Shown here piece after piece: positions 1 to 12,109 of a stretch of DNA of 64,000 bases. The DNA is from Spirometra erinaceieuropaei (Eukaryota; Platyhelminthes; Cestoda; Diphyllobothriidea; Diphyllobothriidae): NCBI GenBank assembly GCA_902702965.1, contig CACRXP010000118.1:1243603-1307602 (forward strand). The letters are read 5' to 3'. Within the stretch, counting starts at the first letter, position 1; the number at the start of each line of letters is the position of its first letter. The notes under the pieces were generated by a model. The model was not told the DNA's origin and did no database searches. It worked only from the letters and a program-made list of their open reading frames with translations. Position numbers and translations under genes: made by a program.

Positions 1-24
1 ACCACCACCACCACCACCACCACC
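1..24. repeat. (ACC)n microsatellite at window edge
   Basis: Eight perfect ACC units open the window, followed by imperfect ACC/GCC triplets to about position 45. Read on the minus strand this is a (GGT)n tract just beyond the 3' end of the LINE coding region. A trinucleotide tail is common at the 3' end of RTE-like LINEs, so it may be the element's own tail, but the window stops here. Confidence 0.9.
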
Positions 25-439
25 GCTACCACTATCGCCACCACGCGATCGCTTCTACCTCTCATCAACTGGTTCCCGGAACTCACATCTTCGCTTGTAT
101 CGGAAGGTCATCTTATTGGCCGCAGTTTTGTGTTTGACGCAGATCCTTTGAATTCTATCATTATAAGTGAGAATATGGCGGTCTTTATCGTCGTTGTAAT
201 CAAACCAGTCCTGTCGGTGGTGATGGTAAAAGTTTAGGGTGCATCAGATGTCGTCCCATCGGCGGGAGATTGCGTGAAGTCGTGGTGGTGTTAATGCTGA
301 CCGCTGCGGTCGATACAGGGGTTGCGGCAGAGCGGATGGTGGCGGCGGCGGTACAGCGAGAATGTTATTGGCAATGACAGATGTGGAAATTAGCGTGAGT
401 TTTGAGGCAGGGACGAGTGTGGGATAAGAAGTAGAAATG

Positions 440-1193
440 ATCGGATTGATGGCGCTTTGGGTTTGACAGCATCCTACAAGACCTATTCGTGCGCGGAATG
501 CGCCTGGGCAGCGCGGGCATGTTGTAAGCCGCGGATGGTTTACAATGAGGAGGCAAGGCACTTGTGATTTGCGAGCCCCCCGTTTGACTTTGGCGACGAC
601 GATCCGATTTGCTGCGTTGATGACAGCGTCAGTCTTCAGTTCTTTTCTCCATGCCGGCCTGTTCAGGGTGAGGTTCTCCTAGGTCTCCGGATTGATATGC
701 AATCGTTTTGGAGAATTCTTTAATGGATCCTTATAGCGTTGTTTTGGTCCTCCCGATCGGCGAACACGGTGGCGACAGCACCAAAGAAGAGTTGTTTTAG
801 TAGACATGTATCTTCCATCTGTACGAGATGGTCCCTCTTGCGTAGTTACAGGTGCACCAGCATGGCCTGGATGCTGAGGATTCTGGTCTGTACTAGGATT
901 TCCGTGTCGGGGATCCTGTCTTGCCATCCCAGCTTTAGTATTCCGCGAAGGCAGCCGGGATGTATCTGTTTGGGCTTCTTGGCATGATTGGAGTAGACGG
1001 TCCAGGTCTTCACTCGGTAGAGGAGTTCCATCAGTACGACGGCCTCGCGCATCTTCAGTTTGGTATTCATCTGAAGGCCTGGCAATTCCACATGGACTTC
1101 TGCAATTAGACGAAGGCTTAACTGGCTTTGGAGATCTAGTGGGCTACCTCGCCGTCGATTATGATGCAGCGAGACACTGTACTGTCTAGGCAC
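440..1193 (-). pseudogene. LINE thumb region and C-terminal CxxC zinc-finger-like tail
   Basis: After the catalytic box the frame continues with LNTKLKM/VKTWTVYSNHAKK-type sequence and then LGWQDRIPDTEILVQTRILS, typical of the connection domain of this LINE type. Further on, RRYKDPLKNSPKRLHINPET leads to a cysteine motif, TTCPRCPGAFRARIGLVG, at about 530-470. In full-length relatives I recall CPRC..RIGLxGHLRTH fingers here; in this copy the first histidine of the finger is lost (GLVGCCQTQ). The finger is presumably for nucleic-acid binding. The reading is broken by frameshifts. Confidence 0.7.
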
Positions 1194-2450
1194 CTGAAGT
1201 TATCCGCTGTCTTCCGTCCGGTGCCTTTGACGCGGATGTGAAGGACATTGTATTCAGCGTTCGATGGTTGCTGATGCATGACTACCGTTTTGTCCGTATT
1301 GATGATCAGTCGGAAGTGGGGGCAGCCGTAGACGCAAAGGACAATGCTCCGTTGCACGTCTTCTTCTGTGGTACTATTGAGTGCGCAGTCGTCAGCGAAG
1401 AGCAGATTGTGGATAATAGTTGTGGAAAGACGTGTCGGGGCCTGCATTCACCAGATGTTGACAATGTGCCCGTCGGTCCTGTAGTCGATGTGGATCCCGT
1501 GGCGCTCATCACGGTAGGGTTCCATCAGTATGAAGAGAACATGAAGCCGAAGAATTTGAGCCCGAGGGCTCAGCCCTTCCTCACTATACTGGCCATTGCG
1601 AACCCCTCGGAGATTGCGCCATCGTCCATGACGGGCACCATTATCCCTTCGTGGAGCTGACGTACTATGTGCGCGGATCACTCGCGACAGCCGAAATTCT
1701 GCATAATTCTCTACATTTCTTCTTGATTCACCGTGTCAAAGGCTTTCTTTAGATGCACGAATGTGGTGCAGATGTAAGTCCGCATTTCCTGGAACTTCTC
1801 TTGTAGCTGGCGGACGGCCAAGATCATATCAGTGGCTGCCTGGTGTCGCCGAAAGCCAAATTGGCAGCCCCGCAGAAGTCCTTGGTCTACGTGGTCATTG
1901 AGACGATTGAGGAGGTTGCAGTCGAAGATCCTTCCGGCGTGATGCCGCTGTGATTGTCATAGAGGTGCCGGTTCCTTTTACGCTCGTGTCTATGGACTAT
2001 GACTACGTCCTTGAAATCCTAAGGGTGTTGTCCGCAGCGCCAGGATTTGGTCCATCAGCCGGTGGCTCAGTGCTTTTGGATTTCAGCTGGGATCACACCG
2101 GAGCCGGGTTCTTTCCCGCTAGAGAGTTGTTGCACGGCGCGGATGGTTTCTGGGAGAAAGGACGGCAGATTCACATCGGTGTTGGTTTCTACTTGGGGAG
2201 CCGGTCGATGGTGACGTCGGAGATTGTGGAGGGACGGTTTAAAACGTTTCTTGAGTGCTCGGGCAAGCGCATCAGAACCTGCATCTTCTTCTTCTTCTTC
2301 TTCAGAAACGTGATCCATCGGAGCTGAGAAGCGACGCGGTTCCTTTCGTTGGTAGTGGGGGGGGTGTAGATCGCCTTGATCGCAGCAGGGAAGGTCTTTG
2401 ATTCGTTGCGGTCGGCATACCCCTGGACCTCCTCGGCATTGAGAGCCATC
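1130..2450 (-). pseudogene. LINE reverse transcriptase domain, broken
   Basis: RT fragments appear in several minus-strand frames. At about 2318-2067 the fingers region reads IRAVQQLSSGKEPGSGVIPAEI, the usual start of LINE RT. At about 1680-1450 a palm fragment contains MEPYRDERHGIHI. At 1399-1388 lies the FADD catalytic box in LLFADDCALN, followed by INTDKTVVMHQ. Stops and frame changes occur throughout. A (TTC)n run at 2284-2303 interrupts the region before the fingers and reads as polylysine or polyglutamate in the frames here. Confidence 0.85.
2284..2303. repeat. (TTC)n microsatellite inside the LINE
   Basis: About six perfect TTC units lie inside the decayed reverse transcriptase. They produce runs of lysine or glutamate in the minus-strand frames and are not in conserved RT sequence, so they look like a secondary expansion. 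Confidence 0.85.
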
Positions 2451-2797
2451 CAGTCGTTCTAAATTTCACGCAACCGTTTCTGCGCAAGGTGGCGACATTG
2501 GTAGAAGGTGGCCTTGTTCGCGTCGGTTGGATGGTCGAAGTAGGCACTGTGTAGTCTGTTCTCCTTCAGCTGATTACTGATGGCTGCGTTGTTGCCGTCG
2601 AGCCTGTTCTGGTGCTGACGATGCGCGCAGCCAAGGACAGCGAGGGCGGTCGAGTGAACGGGCTCCCGTAGTCGGCACCATCGAGTCTCCACGGAGGCGT
2701 TTTCATCTGCAGATGGCAGGTCTTCCAGCCACTCAGTCAGTTAATTTCTGAAAAACAAATAGTGAGCAGGCAAAGCAGCATCCAGCTTACCTGAGGG

Positions 2798-3477
2798 TTA
2801 CTTACCTTGAGGCTTCCTACAAGGTTGCAGGCCGAGCCTCATCTCGAAGAGGATAAGGCGATGGTCCGTCCAGCCACCGACATCCGGGATCACCTCCGTC
2901 ACCGGCACGTCCTGCTGATTTCGCCGCTGGACGACAACAGAGTCCAACAGCTGCCAGCGCCGCGATGAGGGGGTCATCCAAGTCGCCTTCCGCGTCGGCA
3001 GGCGAAAGGTGTTGGTCAGCAGGAGGCGGTACTCAGCACAGGCCCGCAGGTAAAGAAAGCCATTGTCGCGGCAGCCGGAAGTTCCGTGAGGACCCAACAC
3101 TTCTCCAGGTAGCATCGTCTGTGCCGACGCGGGCGGTGAGGTCACCAAGGACAATCAGCTTTTTCGCTTTCAACACAGTCACCAGGAGGGTGTGCAGGCC
3201 TTCGTAGAATATTGTCTTTGCCTCGTTTGAGGCAGTTATTGTTGGGACGTGGGCGCCGATGATGGCAGGGAAGTTGGACCCCCGAAGACGCAGGATTACT
3301 ATCGCTCAGCTCGTAGCCATATTTTGTTTTGCGTGCAAACTGGGTTGCGCAGCAGATGAGGTTGCTGAATGTGGAGATTTGCACTTTGGTTTGGCCCGGA
3401 GTGTAGCCGCTAGACAGACGTTGGTTCGTAGAGTCACAGATAGGAGTTAGGTGACAGATGAGCGCCGCGATGTGCAA
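2798..3477 (-). pseudogene. LINE APE-type endonuclease domain, broken
   Basis: This is the N-terminal nuclease that nicks target DNA for target-primed reverse transcription. One frame shows [13 protein letters not shown], matching the GDFNxR box of APE-type nucleases, and another shows [14 protein letters not shown], matching the terminal SDHxx box. These two boxes and the intervening stretch [14 protein letters not shown] lie in different frames, so at least one frameshift separates them. No intact start codon is visible. It cannot encode a working enzyme. Confidence 0.8.
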
Positions 3478-4169
3478 CCACCATGTTCATCGGGCTCATG
3501 GACGGTGTCAATCCTACACTGAGTATTTCCCCATCGAAAACTCTCTGTATTCGTGACTGCATAAACAATTTAGGGAACGATGGGGTGTAAAACCTCCGAG
3601 TAGATTGCAACTCCAAAAATATACCCCAAAATTCAATGTGCCTGTAAACGTCACCTAGTGTTCACCGTTCCCATTATTTGAAAATTGTTTCTCTTCCTGA
3701 CTAAATGTAAACTTATTAGCGGCGCTTTAAATAATCCGTTGTTTTTTGGAAATTGCTTTTGTTTAATTTTTAACTATCACGCTCAACTTCTTTGCCAACG
3801 ACAGCGTATAATATTACTTTCGGCAGAAATTCGTACATTTTCTGTATCTTTTGCTCTCTATTCTCTGTGTTGTCCCACCCGAAAATCCCCTCTATCACCA
3901 TTTTAACGTATGGCGTGGTCCCCAGGGCAGCTAAAGTCAGTTGGGAGTCCTATACCTATCGGTACAAACATTTCTAATTAATATAAAGGCTTTCCAAACA
4001 CAGCGACTACATCTTCCAACTTACAATGAAGGGTCCACAACTAAATGGAGCAGGTGCTATCACGCTGATTAAAAACGATAAATTTAAGAAAAACGGGATC
4101 GGACATGGAAATATCTGTTGCTCTCATATTACAGATGGACTTATGTTAAATCCCTAATGAATACGTATT

Positions 4170-4262
4170 CGAGTGTCCTAACTCTAACTCTAAAATTAAT
4201 CCGAACCCTTATAATCCTAATTCGATCACCAACCCACCCTGAAATTCGGGGCAAGGACGAGT
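4170..4262. repeat. Degenerate telomere-like block 1
   Basis: Repeated CTAAC/AACCCT-like words (CCTAACTCTAACTCTAAA, then GAACCCTTATAATCCTAATTC) form a decayed TTAGGG-type array on the C-rich strand. The sequence to the right (CCTGAAATTCGGGGCAAGGACG...GGGGATCC) can be aligned by eye with the left flank, in reverse complement, of the block at 59868-59935. That shared non-telomeric flank indicates a dispersed repeat unit. Confidence 0.55.
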
Positions 4263-5989
4263 GTAATACGGGGGATCCATTTTCCAGCGCTCAACCACAA
4301 ACGGAAAAACGGAAGCGAGCAACTTTGCGTCAAGTGAGTAAACATAATTAGCAAGAGTAAAAAAAGCCTTTCCACGCGAACTAATGAGTAAGTAAAAGTG
4401 CATAAGCAGGGCATGATCTAAACAACAATCTTAGTAGCTCAGGAATCGGTCTCTTTGTAGCATGACAGTCGTTCGAATACTGACTTTTTGGTTGTGTGTT
4501 TCAAAACGATGTCTAAATGGTTTGATGTAGCTTTTGCTTAGGACATGATCATTAGCGCTAAAAGGACTGAAATTGAGTTCGCGGATGATGCTACCTTAGA
4601 AACGAAATTTTTCAGTTCACATGTCAGCGGACGGCCAGTACGATGAGGTTAGATTATGTTTGTCTGATCCAATCATAAGCATACCCTTTCCGTGTGCCAA
4701 GATATTGTTTACTCCGTAAGACTACTGTTTGAGTTCCGACGATGGCAGAGCCGATTGCGCCCTAGGCGTATTTCAAATGCCGGCGATTATGTTGCGACAT
4801 CCAGTGTTCTCACGTAGCCGCTCAAAATGATTCGGTTGTTTGTGTTGGTCAAAACGCTAAAATAGGATAGTTCTTTAAAACTATGACCAAAGTAACGAAT
4901 CCTCAGACGATCTCTGTTGTGAAAACAACGATATGAATCAAATTTATGAAATTTTCAAAGATCAAGCCCAATCATTTACACATATAAATTCCTTCAACGA
5001 TGGCGTACGACAAATATGTCATTGATTAATTCAAAAACCTATTGCATTACGTTGTCTCCTAAAAATACACCTTTAGAGTATTTATCCGACAAATTTCCAC
5101 ATACTTCACATCATCCGACGCAAAGTCGAGGAATAAATTTAATTATCGTGTCCGCTCATACAGTTCCGCGGCAGAGACTGATTAAGCCTCTGCGGCAGAC
5201 GACACAATTCCCCTTGTTCAGTTCATTGGTGCTATGTTTGTCATGTTTGTGTTCCGGTAGTTTGTATTTTGTATTTATAACCTCACTTCATAATGGAATA
5301 AATGCCAGAAAAGTCCTTAAGGGGCTGGAAATTCGTTCGTACAGTGTCCATTACGAGTTCGAAGAATTCGTGTCGTTTGGGAACTATATTATTGCACGCA
5401 AAAAATTAACGTAAGAGTTTGAGGATAGATCTTTCCACTGTCAATTATGGGATATCTGCATATGCCCAAAAGTTACAGGTAGGTTAAAATAAATTTCTCT
5501 AGGTCTACTACCGCTTCTTTAGGGCATAAATCATATAGGCATGCACATCAGCATTTCTGTAAAAATTTCATGTTCTTATGAGAATAATTTGTTTATTTGC
5601 ATCTCGTTTGAGCTAATTGATATGGGTAGAAAAATATAGTTTACAGTTGGCGAAAATAGCGCCGGCAATCCTTTCTTATTTAGGTCAGCACTCCCTATGA
5701 CAGAAACATAAACAAATGCGTATTAACATAGGAAATCGCCAAAACTCTTTTAGCCAAAAAAGAAACTGCGGAACGTTTGAGGTTCCCTAAACTGATTATT
5801 CGGGTGAATGACATCAGGTTTCATAAGTTTCGCTACGTGTTGGGTATATTGTGCGTCCATCATATTTCCAACATGGATGCTGACAAGCATGTCGCGTTTC
5901 ATCGACGTTTCTGCTGCTATGTGACACGCCACCGAGAGGTTCATTTCCTATTAGTGTCCTCCATGGTTCTATATGCGTTTGCTGGCATA

Positions 5990-6530
5990 TGAAGTCGGGG
6001 CTGGAAGTCGAAGGCTAGGAAGCAAGGCAGATAAATGTACGCCGTGACACGGCCTACCACCGTCATTCTATCGGACTGCAGGATTTTCTCTCATGAGTTG
6101 GAGGCCGATAGGCGAAGTAGACTGTGAGCCCCTGATTGTGGTATTGGTGAGCGTGTGCCCGAGGGAGTGGAAGAATGGAGACGACGACAACACATGTTTT
6201 AGTCAGTGGATGATATCGACGTCGGCCATGCTTTCAGAAGACCACCATACTAATGGTGTGCGAAGATGGGGAAGGGGGGGCGTAGGTCAATCGCAAAGGT
6301 CTCAGCGCGCGCAAGCTTTTGATCTAAGCCCCCCTTCCTTTCCCTCTCCCAATGCGACTCCCAGATTTACTACACGAACCACTCGAACGACAACAAGAAA
6401 CCCGCCTTTTCCATTGACCGCACCGGGCGGTCATCCAAGCAATGCCACACTTTCGAAGAGAACCTCGCTTGCAGGCTCAGACAGGACTCAAACATTTCCC
6501 TCCTCGTACACATCAGTATTTAAATTTCGA
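5990..6530. other. GC-rich compositional island, unassigned
   Basis: This stretch is clearly richer in G and C than its surroundings and keeps a 146-codon frame open on the plus strand (6093-6533). The translation is low-complexity Thr/Ser/Arg/Pro-rich in its second half (ATPRFTTRTTRTTTR) and matches no family I know. It could be an old repeat fragment or a chance frame in GC-rich DNA. I do not call it a gene. Confidence 0.3.
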
Positions 6531-8227
6531 TAGAATAATTCCCTTAACCTGAAAGTTCATTTAAAATTTGAGCAAGTTACGTGAGTTTAATGATACACTT
6601 GGCACGGTACATCACGGCTAAACTTTTCCACCCAGCTGAAAAAGCCCAAAATTGTACCTTGCGAGTGCATGTATATACTTGCCTGGATGTCGGTTCTGCC
6701 TTTAATTTTTCCCGCCTTTTCTTTTTAAATGCAGCGCTTTTACGCTTTTCATCGCTTTTATATTTTTCCAGTTTATAATCAAGTTTTGGTTCAACCCGAT
6801 TTTCTGAATTTGTTTTACGCTAACTTACTGCTTTTCAAATAGCTCTCATTGTCGTCCCGTTCTCCTTCATTTGCGGATAGCGTGGTTCAATTTTTAGGCA
6901 ATGTGGGATATCCTTCATTCATTGTGCGATGCTTGGTTTTGAAGAAGCAGCTTTAGGCAGTGCATAACAAATGCTTCAGTTCTCTGAGAGTACAAAGACG
7001 TTTTAGTCGTCTTACAAAATTCATCATTAATTCTATAAATCGGTAATTTCCTTGAGTCTAGTAGAAAGGGTCTAATACGACTTTGCTACCGCCGTATTTT
7101 GGCTTATAAGGGAACTGCATTTTAATCATTAAAAGCACGCTCGTGCATATTTAATACGCACTTCGAAATTCTCAAGATGTTCTTATGTCATCTGCTTTGC
7201 AGTACTTAAATTATTGAGAAGTGAACGGGTTGGTATTTTTTCTTGGAACATCAGTGAAATATTCAAAAACCGTCTTCATTATCTTGTGCTTAGGAGTATA
7301 AAGGTAATAATGGGATGAACGGTCGCACTTTTGTCTGTATTCACTGCGTTTTGATATACTAGATATGCAGCAAGCGCTAAATGTTCAAATTAAATTTTGG
7401 AATAAATCCCACATTCTTTACTGATATTATTTTAGACCTGTAGTCAAAGAGAATGGTTCCAAACGCTTCTACCAACCGACTGGTGGGAGTATAAGTTTAA
7501 AATCCAAGTGCAGAGACAAAAGAAGAAAGCAATGCATAAGGCCTTAATTTCACCAGCTTTTCAGGTTGTTTATCTTCTCACTCGGTTCCTTCTCCTACAA
7601 AAACTGGATTTTCTCAGATATATCTGCAGATATCAAGGATTTGGCATTAACTGATTGAAAAACTAGACACACTGTTCCTGCCTTGACTTGGGATTCTGCA
7701 TAAGCTGGGCTCTTGGTACCGAAAAAGACAAGGGAAACTGAAATTGCCATTTTTGGAACGAGCAAATCCAGCAACCAGATTGACGAATGTCATCCTACCG
7801 TATAAATATATGAACACATCATGGTAGGAGTGCATCTAAAAACCGGTAAAGGCACAATATTACTTAGGGATTGCCTTGCAAAAGTGATAATTGTGTATGT
7901 TTGCCGCCTTACCTCACGAAGCGTAAATCTAGTTCAGAATCTTTCGAGCACTTCTTCGTTATGCCAAAGATTTGACAACTGCAAACAACGTACTACTAAA
8001 TCGTGCAAAATAAGAAGCCAAGATTAACACGCAAAGCACAAAATTAGCACCCTAAACGGTTTTGACGGGAACGTCTTCCCGAAACCACGAGACAAAGCCT
8101 TTTAAAAATCCCCATAAGCCGTCGCTTCCTCTCCCTCTCTCTCTCTGTTAGCATCGACCGCAAAAATGTGCTACCTGCTTGACTCAGCCCGCCAACTGTG
8201 CATACTAGGGAATGACCGGGTGCATGA

Positions 8228-8305
8228 TTAATGCTTTTTGAGGTTTGCTGTTCCTTCATATGGGCGTCCAGGATTGCTGTCTTCCTCATAAGCTGGCAGA
8301 CTGCA
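8228..8305 (-). CDS. Tentative terminal exon of the protocadherin gene
   Basis: A pyrimidine-rich tract (about 8340-8315) ends in a TAG acceptor at 8307-8306. The phase-0 frame then reads 25 residues, CSLPAYEEDSNPGRPYEG plus TANLKKH, and stops at TAA (8230-8228). Phase 0 matches the phase of the GTGAGT donor proposed for exon D at 15222. The acidic, proline- and tyrosine-containing tail suits a cytoplasmic C-terminus. The evidence is only splice phase and composition. Another minus-strand frame is also open across this region, so this may be a chance match. A transcript crossing 15223 to 8305 would settle it. Confidence 0.3.
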   Translation of the reverse strand, partial: CSLPAYEEDSNPGRPYEGTANLKKH

Positions 8306-11300
8306 CTACCCTCCAACGTGAAAAAGACGGGAAAAGTCGGACTAGGAGATGCGTGACCGGAGGGAGGAGTCGTCCAGGAGGCAGCCACTTTTTTGCAATT
8401 TTGCGGTCAGGCATGCAGCACATAGACATCATGACAAATTAAGCAAGTATGCTTCAACGTACCGCCCGACATGATGCGATTAGTGCTGTTTAGGCAAATG
8501 CAGCCAGAACTACGAAGAAATATTTTTAGTCGAAATTTTGCGAATAGTAATGAAACAAAAGAAACAAAATCGGTCGAAATTTCTTCCTTTGAACTGTGCA
8601 GTTTTGCACGATAAATATAAGTTGGTGCAAATGAGAACCAAATAAACATTAATAGCGCGACAGACTGCTTATTAAAGTTTTTCTACATTCCAGTTTTGAG
8701 AGGCGGCTGTTTACGACGTGGAAACAGAGGCCAAAAATGCAAATTTTACCTTACGAAATAAAACAAAATTAAAACATGGAAAGCTGTTTTAATACTGATA
8801 CCCTCATACGAAATTTCACCTCCTTTCGGAAATAATTTTTCCCCGACAGTCTCTTTTAGGGGTGATATCTAAACTCGTCAAAACGTTTCCTTCCATTTTG
8901 TTTGTGAAGCAGAGCATCAACTTGCGCGAGAGGGTTCATCTTACCTTCGGAATGTGCGACTGATTAATGTGGGCGAATAATTTTAAATCTGAAATTAAAT
9001 GCCGATGTACGTTTGGCATACAAGGAAGGACATTGCGTCGCCGTCGTTAAAATTGCAATTTGTTTACACATCAGCTACGGTCGGACGGTTAAATGTCCAG
9101 GATCACAAACTCTCCCTGGTCATCGGATGGTCTGAAATGCTCAATGGGACGTCTAATGTTTGCAGGCAGTGATTGCGGTTGAACAGCTGTTTATTCCTCG
9201 GTTTCGTCATGACTTTGTATGTAGTCGACTCTAACTTTTATGCCAAGAAGTCAGTGCAAAGTCTACTACTACGCTTTTGCTACTCATAGTGAAAGTTAAT
9301 AAAAGGAAATGTTGCAGGAAACATATTTTTCCACGTGAGATATTACTTTCGTATTTCATTATATAGTCGAGAGGCAATTAAACAGATGGGCTCATCTGTT
9401 ATTTCAACCAAATTCAGTGAAGGGATATGACCAAAGGCTTGTAAAAAGACTGACAATCGTATGGCATTCAGTACTTTCCGTTTACCCTGAAATTTTCGCA
9501 ATGCTTTGCATTGCGTCATAAAAAGTAAAATGAGGATTTCATTCATGCGAAAGTGAAAATGCGCTCGTCTGTACTCCTTCGGTTAAAGCAACAATTCCAA
9601 AATCCGTCGTGAGTCCTGAACTCACATATAAGTCGGATTAATTATAAATAATTTTTCAAGCTAAAAGCTTCATGGGCATTTTAGGCCTCAAAATTTGGAG
9701 AATATTTGCCTTAACCAAGGACATGTACCTATTTACTTAAATTTCTCATTGACGTTAATACTACACAGGGCAAATTAAAGACTTACAATAAATAAAATGG
9801 AAACATCTCCACCGCGCGTACTGCATGTGATCTAGCTCTAACTTCATGCACCAAGCTACAAAAATACTAGCTCAAAACTCACATCAAAAGTGTTACTTAA
9901 CACTCGTAGTGAATACTTAGAATTCGTCAACGGACACTGAACACCAGTGCATAATTAGATCACTTTCGTTGGATATTTTACCATGTTGCGTTGTACGGGA
10001 ATTGATCCTAGTTGTATTAGTTAAGCTGCGTTCAAGTTCTTAACCACAACTTTACATGCAGACTGGCCATCAAAAAACGGTAACAAACTTAGTTAGCTCC
10101 GTGATAATTACAGTCTGAAGGGAAATTTTTTGGTGTAATGGTCATGAAATTCAGTATTTATAACCAAATATGCGGAGGTCTGGAATATAAAGATCAAGAA
10201 AAAACAGGACGTCCTCAGCACTCACGATGTACTTTAGGCATTTTTGTCAAGCGTACGATACTTTTGAACAAAAATACAAATAGTTAAGTACATGGAGAAA
10301 AGATGACCGATTTCTGACTTAAAAAGTCGATTAAATTGCAATCTGAAAAACAGAGCTATTTAAAGGTAGCAGCAATTTTGTAAAATTCTACTGGCATGCA
10401 CCAGAACTTTACATTTATTAAAATATCCACAATCGCATAACTTTCTTTGAGCAATATAACATCAGCACAACACACACCTTTGCAGTGGTGCGGATTTTCT
10501 AGTCACGATGCTTAATGTAAATATCTATGATAGTTTAAGCAGCTTCAGATTTTGCAACCGTTTGCACTTTTGACAGTATTTTACATGGTTTTTTTTTATC
10601 CAAACGTGCGATTAGTTAAAACCTTCACGTGGTCAGCGAATAAGCCAACCATGAGCGGCTTATTTTATTTTTTTTTCAGGGGACTTTAGATGGTTGCCTA
10701 CTCCAACGAACTAAGAATACTAACGTACTTATTTGTTGAGTTAATCGACTTCCATCTCGTGATAACTTGAGTCGATCAAAAACAGTACGTTTCCTACTGG
10801 AAGTTAAAAGTTCAGGGACATTGACTGCACCAAATATCGGACTGGTAAATTTTTCTGGCAGTTCTCAGTTGCAATGTTTGTCAGTACGCTACTGACGTGG
10901 TCCTTATCTCTCTAGCATAATTCCGTAGTCGAGGTTATCACTTTAGCCGTTTGGGAATCCAGTTCCAAATTTCATGTCTATACACGTAAATTATTGGCTC
11001 CCAAGAATATTTTATGTACGGAATATACACTACCGGAATGCTAGAGTATTCTCGTATCTTGAGTAGCCGCTTTTGCGACTATAAACTGTTTTCCTGTTAG
11101 TAGATTTAGATTTAGCATACATCCATAAACTAGCCGTCGGTTTTCGTCCTTTTATCGTTTGCGTAAAAAACGAATCATTTATGGAAAAAACGGCAACAAG
11201 TTCTAATAGATAATACACAGTAGTCAGTTCACTAACATTTAGCGCAATCTCTCAAAAAACCTTGAGTTGCAACAACTTAATCATCCTCCAAAATCGTACT

Positions 11301-11968
11301 TTTCATTCTCGGGTGAGTAAACAGTGTTTCACTGCATTTCGCAGTCACGCTTATTGTTTTATTTTGAACAGCATCTTTCTTTATTTGTACCATTAACAGC
11401 GTCAAGACCTTTTGACTTAAACTGAGCAATGTGTACCACGTGCTACTTGCGCCATGGGGCCTGATTCAATGTGTTGCCTGAATGCGAATAAGTATTTATA
11501 AGCATTACAGAAGAACAAATGGCCTGTTTCACTATACACACGGCAAATTGTTGTACTTTATTTGGAAAGGAAAACGTGAGATAGAGCAAAATGAATAAAA
11601 AATGTCACAGCTAGTTAAAACTCACGTTTTACTTTAATGCCTTTTTGGTATACTGATCAAATGCTTTTTTTCCAAAACAGGTGTTTGTGAATATTAAAAG
11701 AAGTAGGAACGTTGGGACAGCTCGATCGCATATGCAGCCGGTTTCCTTCTATGAATGCTTATTTGTGGACATTTTCAACGTCTCGAAACTGTTATTCATT
11801 TTATGCCCAGATAAATTATTTTGCCTTGTTCGAAGATCGTTATCATTTCAGTCCCTTCTGTTAATGAATGCCAAATCTTTGGTTTTGAATTTTTACTGTT
11901 TCAATAATACGAGCGTCCAGACTGGACTTTTCAGACTGGCAAAGTTGAGAGATCCGGGTTGATTATTT
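8306..11968. other. Putative last intron, left part; no gene seen
   Basis: AT-rich sequence with short frames only. I see no protein family, RNA gene or clear repeat array. If the terminal exon call holds, this is intron between exon D and that exon, and the PLE at 11969-14005 is inserted within the same intron. Confidence 0.45.
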
Positions 11969-11985
11969 GAAGAAGAAGAAGAAGG
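11969..11985. repeat. (GAA)n tail of PLE copy 1
   Basis: Five and a half GAA units mark the point where element-like sequence begins. On the element's own strand this is a (TTC)n run at its extreme 3' end, like the short simple-repeat tails of retroelements. Confidence 0.75.
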
Positions 11986-12109
11986 GCTCACCGGGACAGG
12001 CTCATTTAGATGCTGACGTTACGCAGAACTTGGTCGGCTCTCCATTGTCAAAGCGTAAAGTGCACTTAATCGACCAGAAATCCCAAGTGGTGTGTCACGT
12101 TGGTCGGCC

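Larger units (their letters stand above)
25..3620 (-). mobile_element. Decayed non-LTR retrotransposon (LINE, probably RTE-like)
   Basis: The element reads from about 3620 down to the window edge on the minus strand. In order it has an APE/EEP-type endonuclease (about 3480-2800), a linker, a reverse transcriptase (about 2450-1130), a thumb/connection region (about 1190-680) and a C-terminal cysteine motif (about 560-440). The catalytic box FADD is at 1399-1388. Many stops and frameshifts break the frame, so the copy is dead. The layout matches RTE/CR1-type LINEs and resembles, from memory, a family abundant in diphyllobothriidean tapeworms. The exact clade is inference. The 5' end is probably truncated near 3620 and the 3' end meets the window edge. 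Confidence 0.88.
3621..8227. other. Non-coding stretch, possibly 3' flank of the protocadherin gene
   Basis: Mostly AT-rich sequence with stops in all frames. It holds a telomere-like block near 4170-4262 and a GC-richer island at about 5990-6530, both entered separately. A short CT-rich run lies at 8123-8148. I see no convincing exon. If 8305-8228 really is the last exon, this region would hold the 3' UTR and downstream flank. I noticed no close minus-strand AATAAA between 7640 and 8228. Confidence 0.5.

Noticed and set aside
8044..8388. 114-codon minus-strand frame as a separate gene
   Set aside because: No start context or domain; low-complexity RERERERKRR comes from a (CT)n run. Part of the region is instead kept as a tentative terminal exon in another frame.
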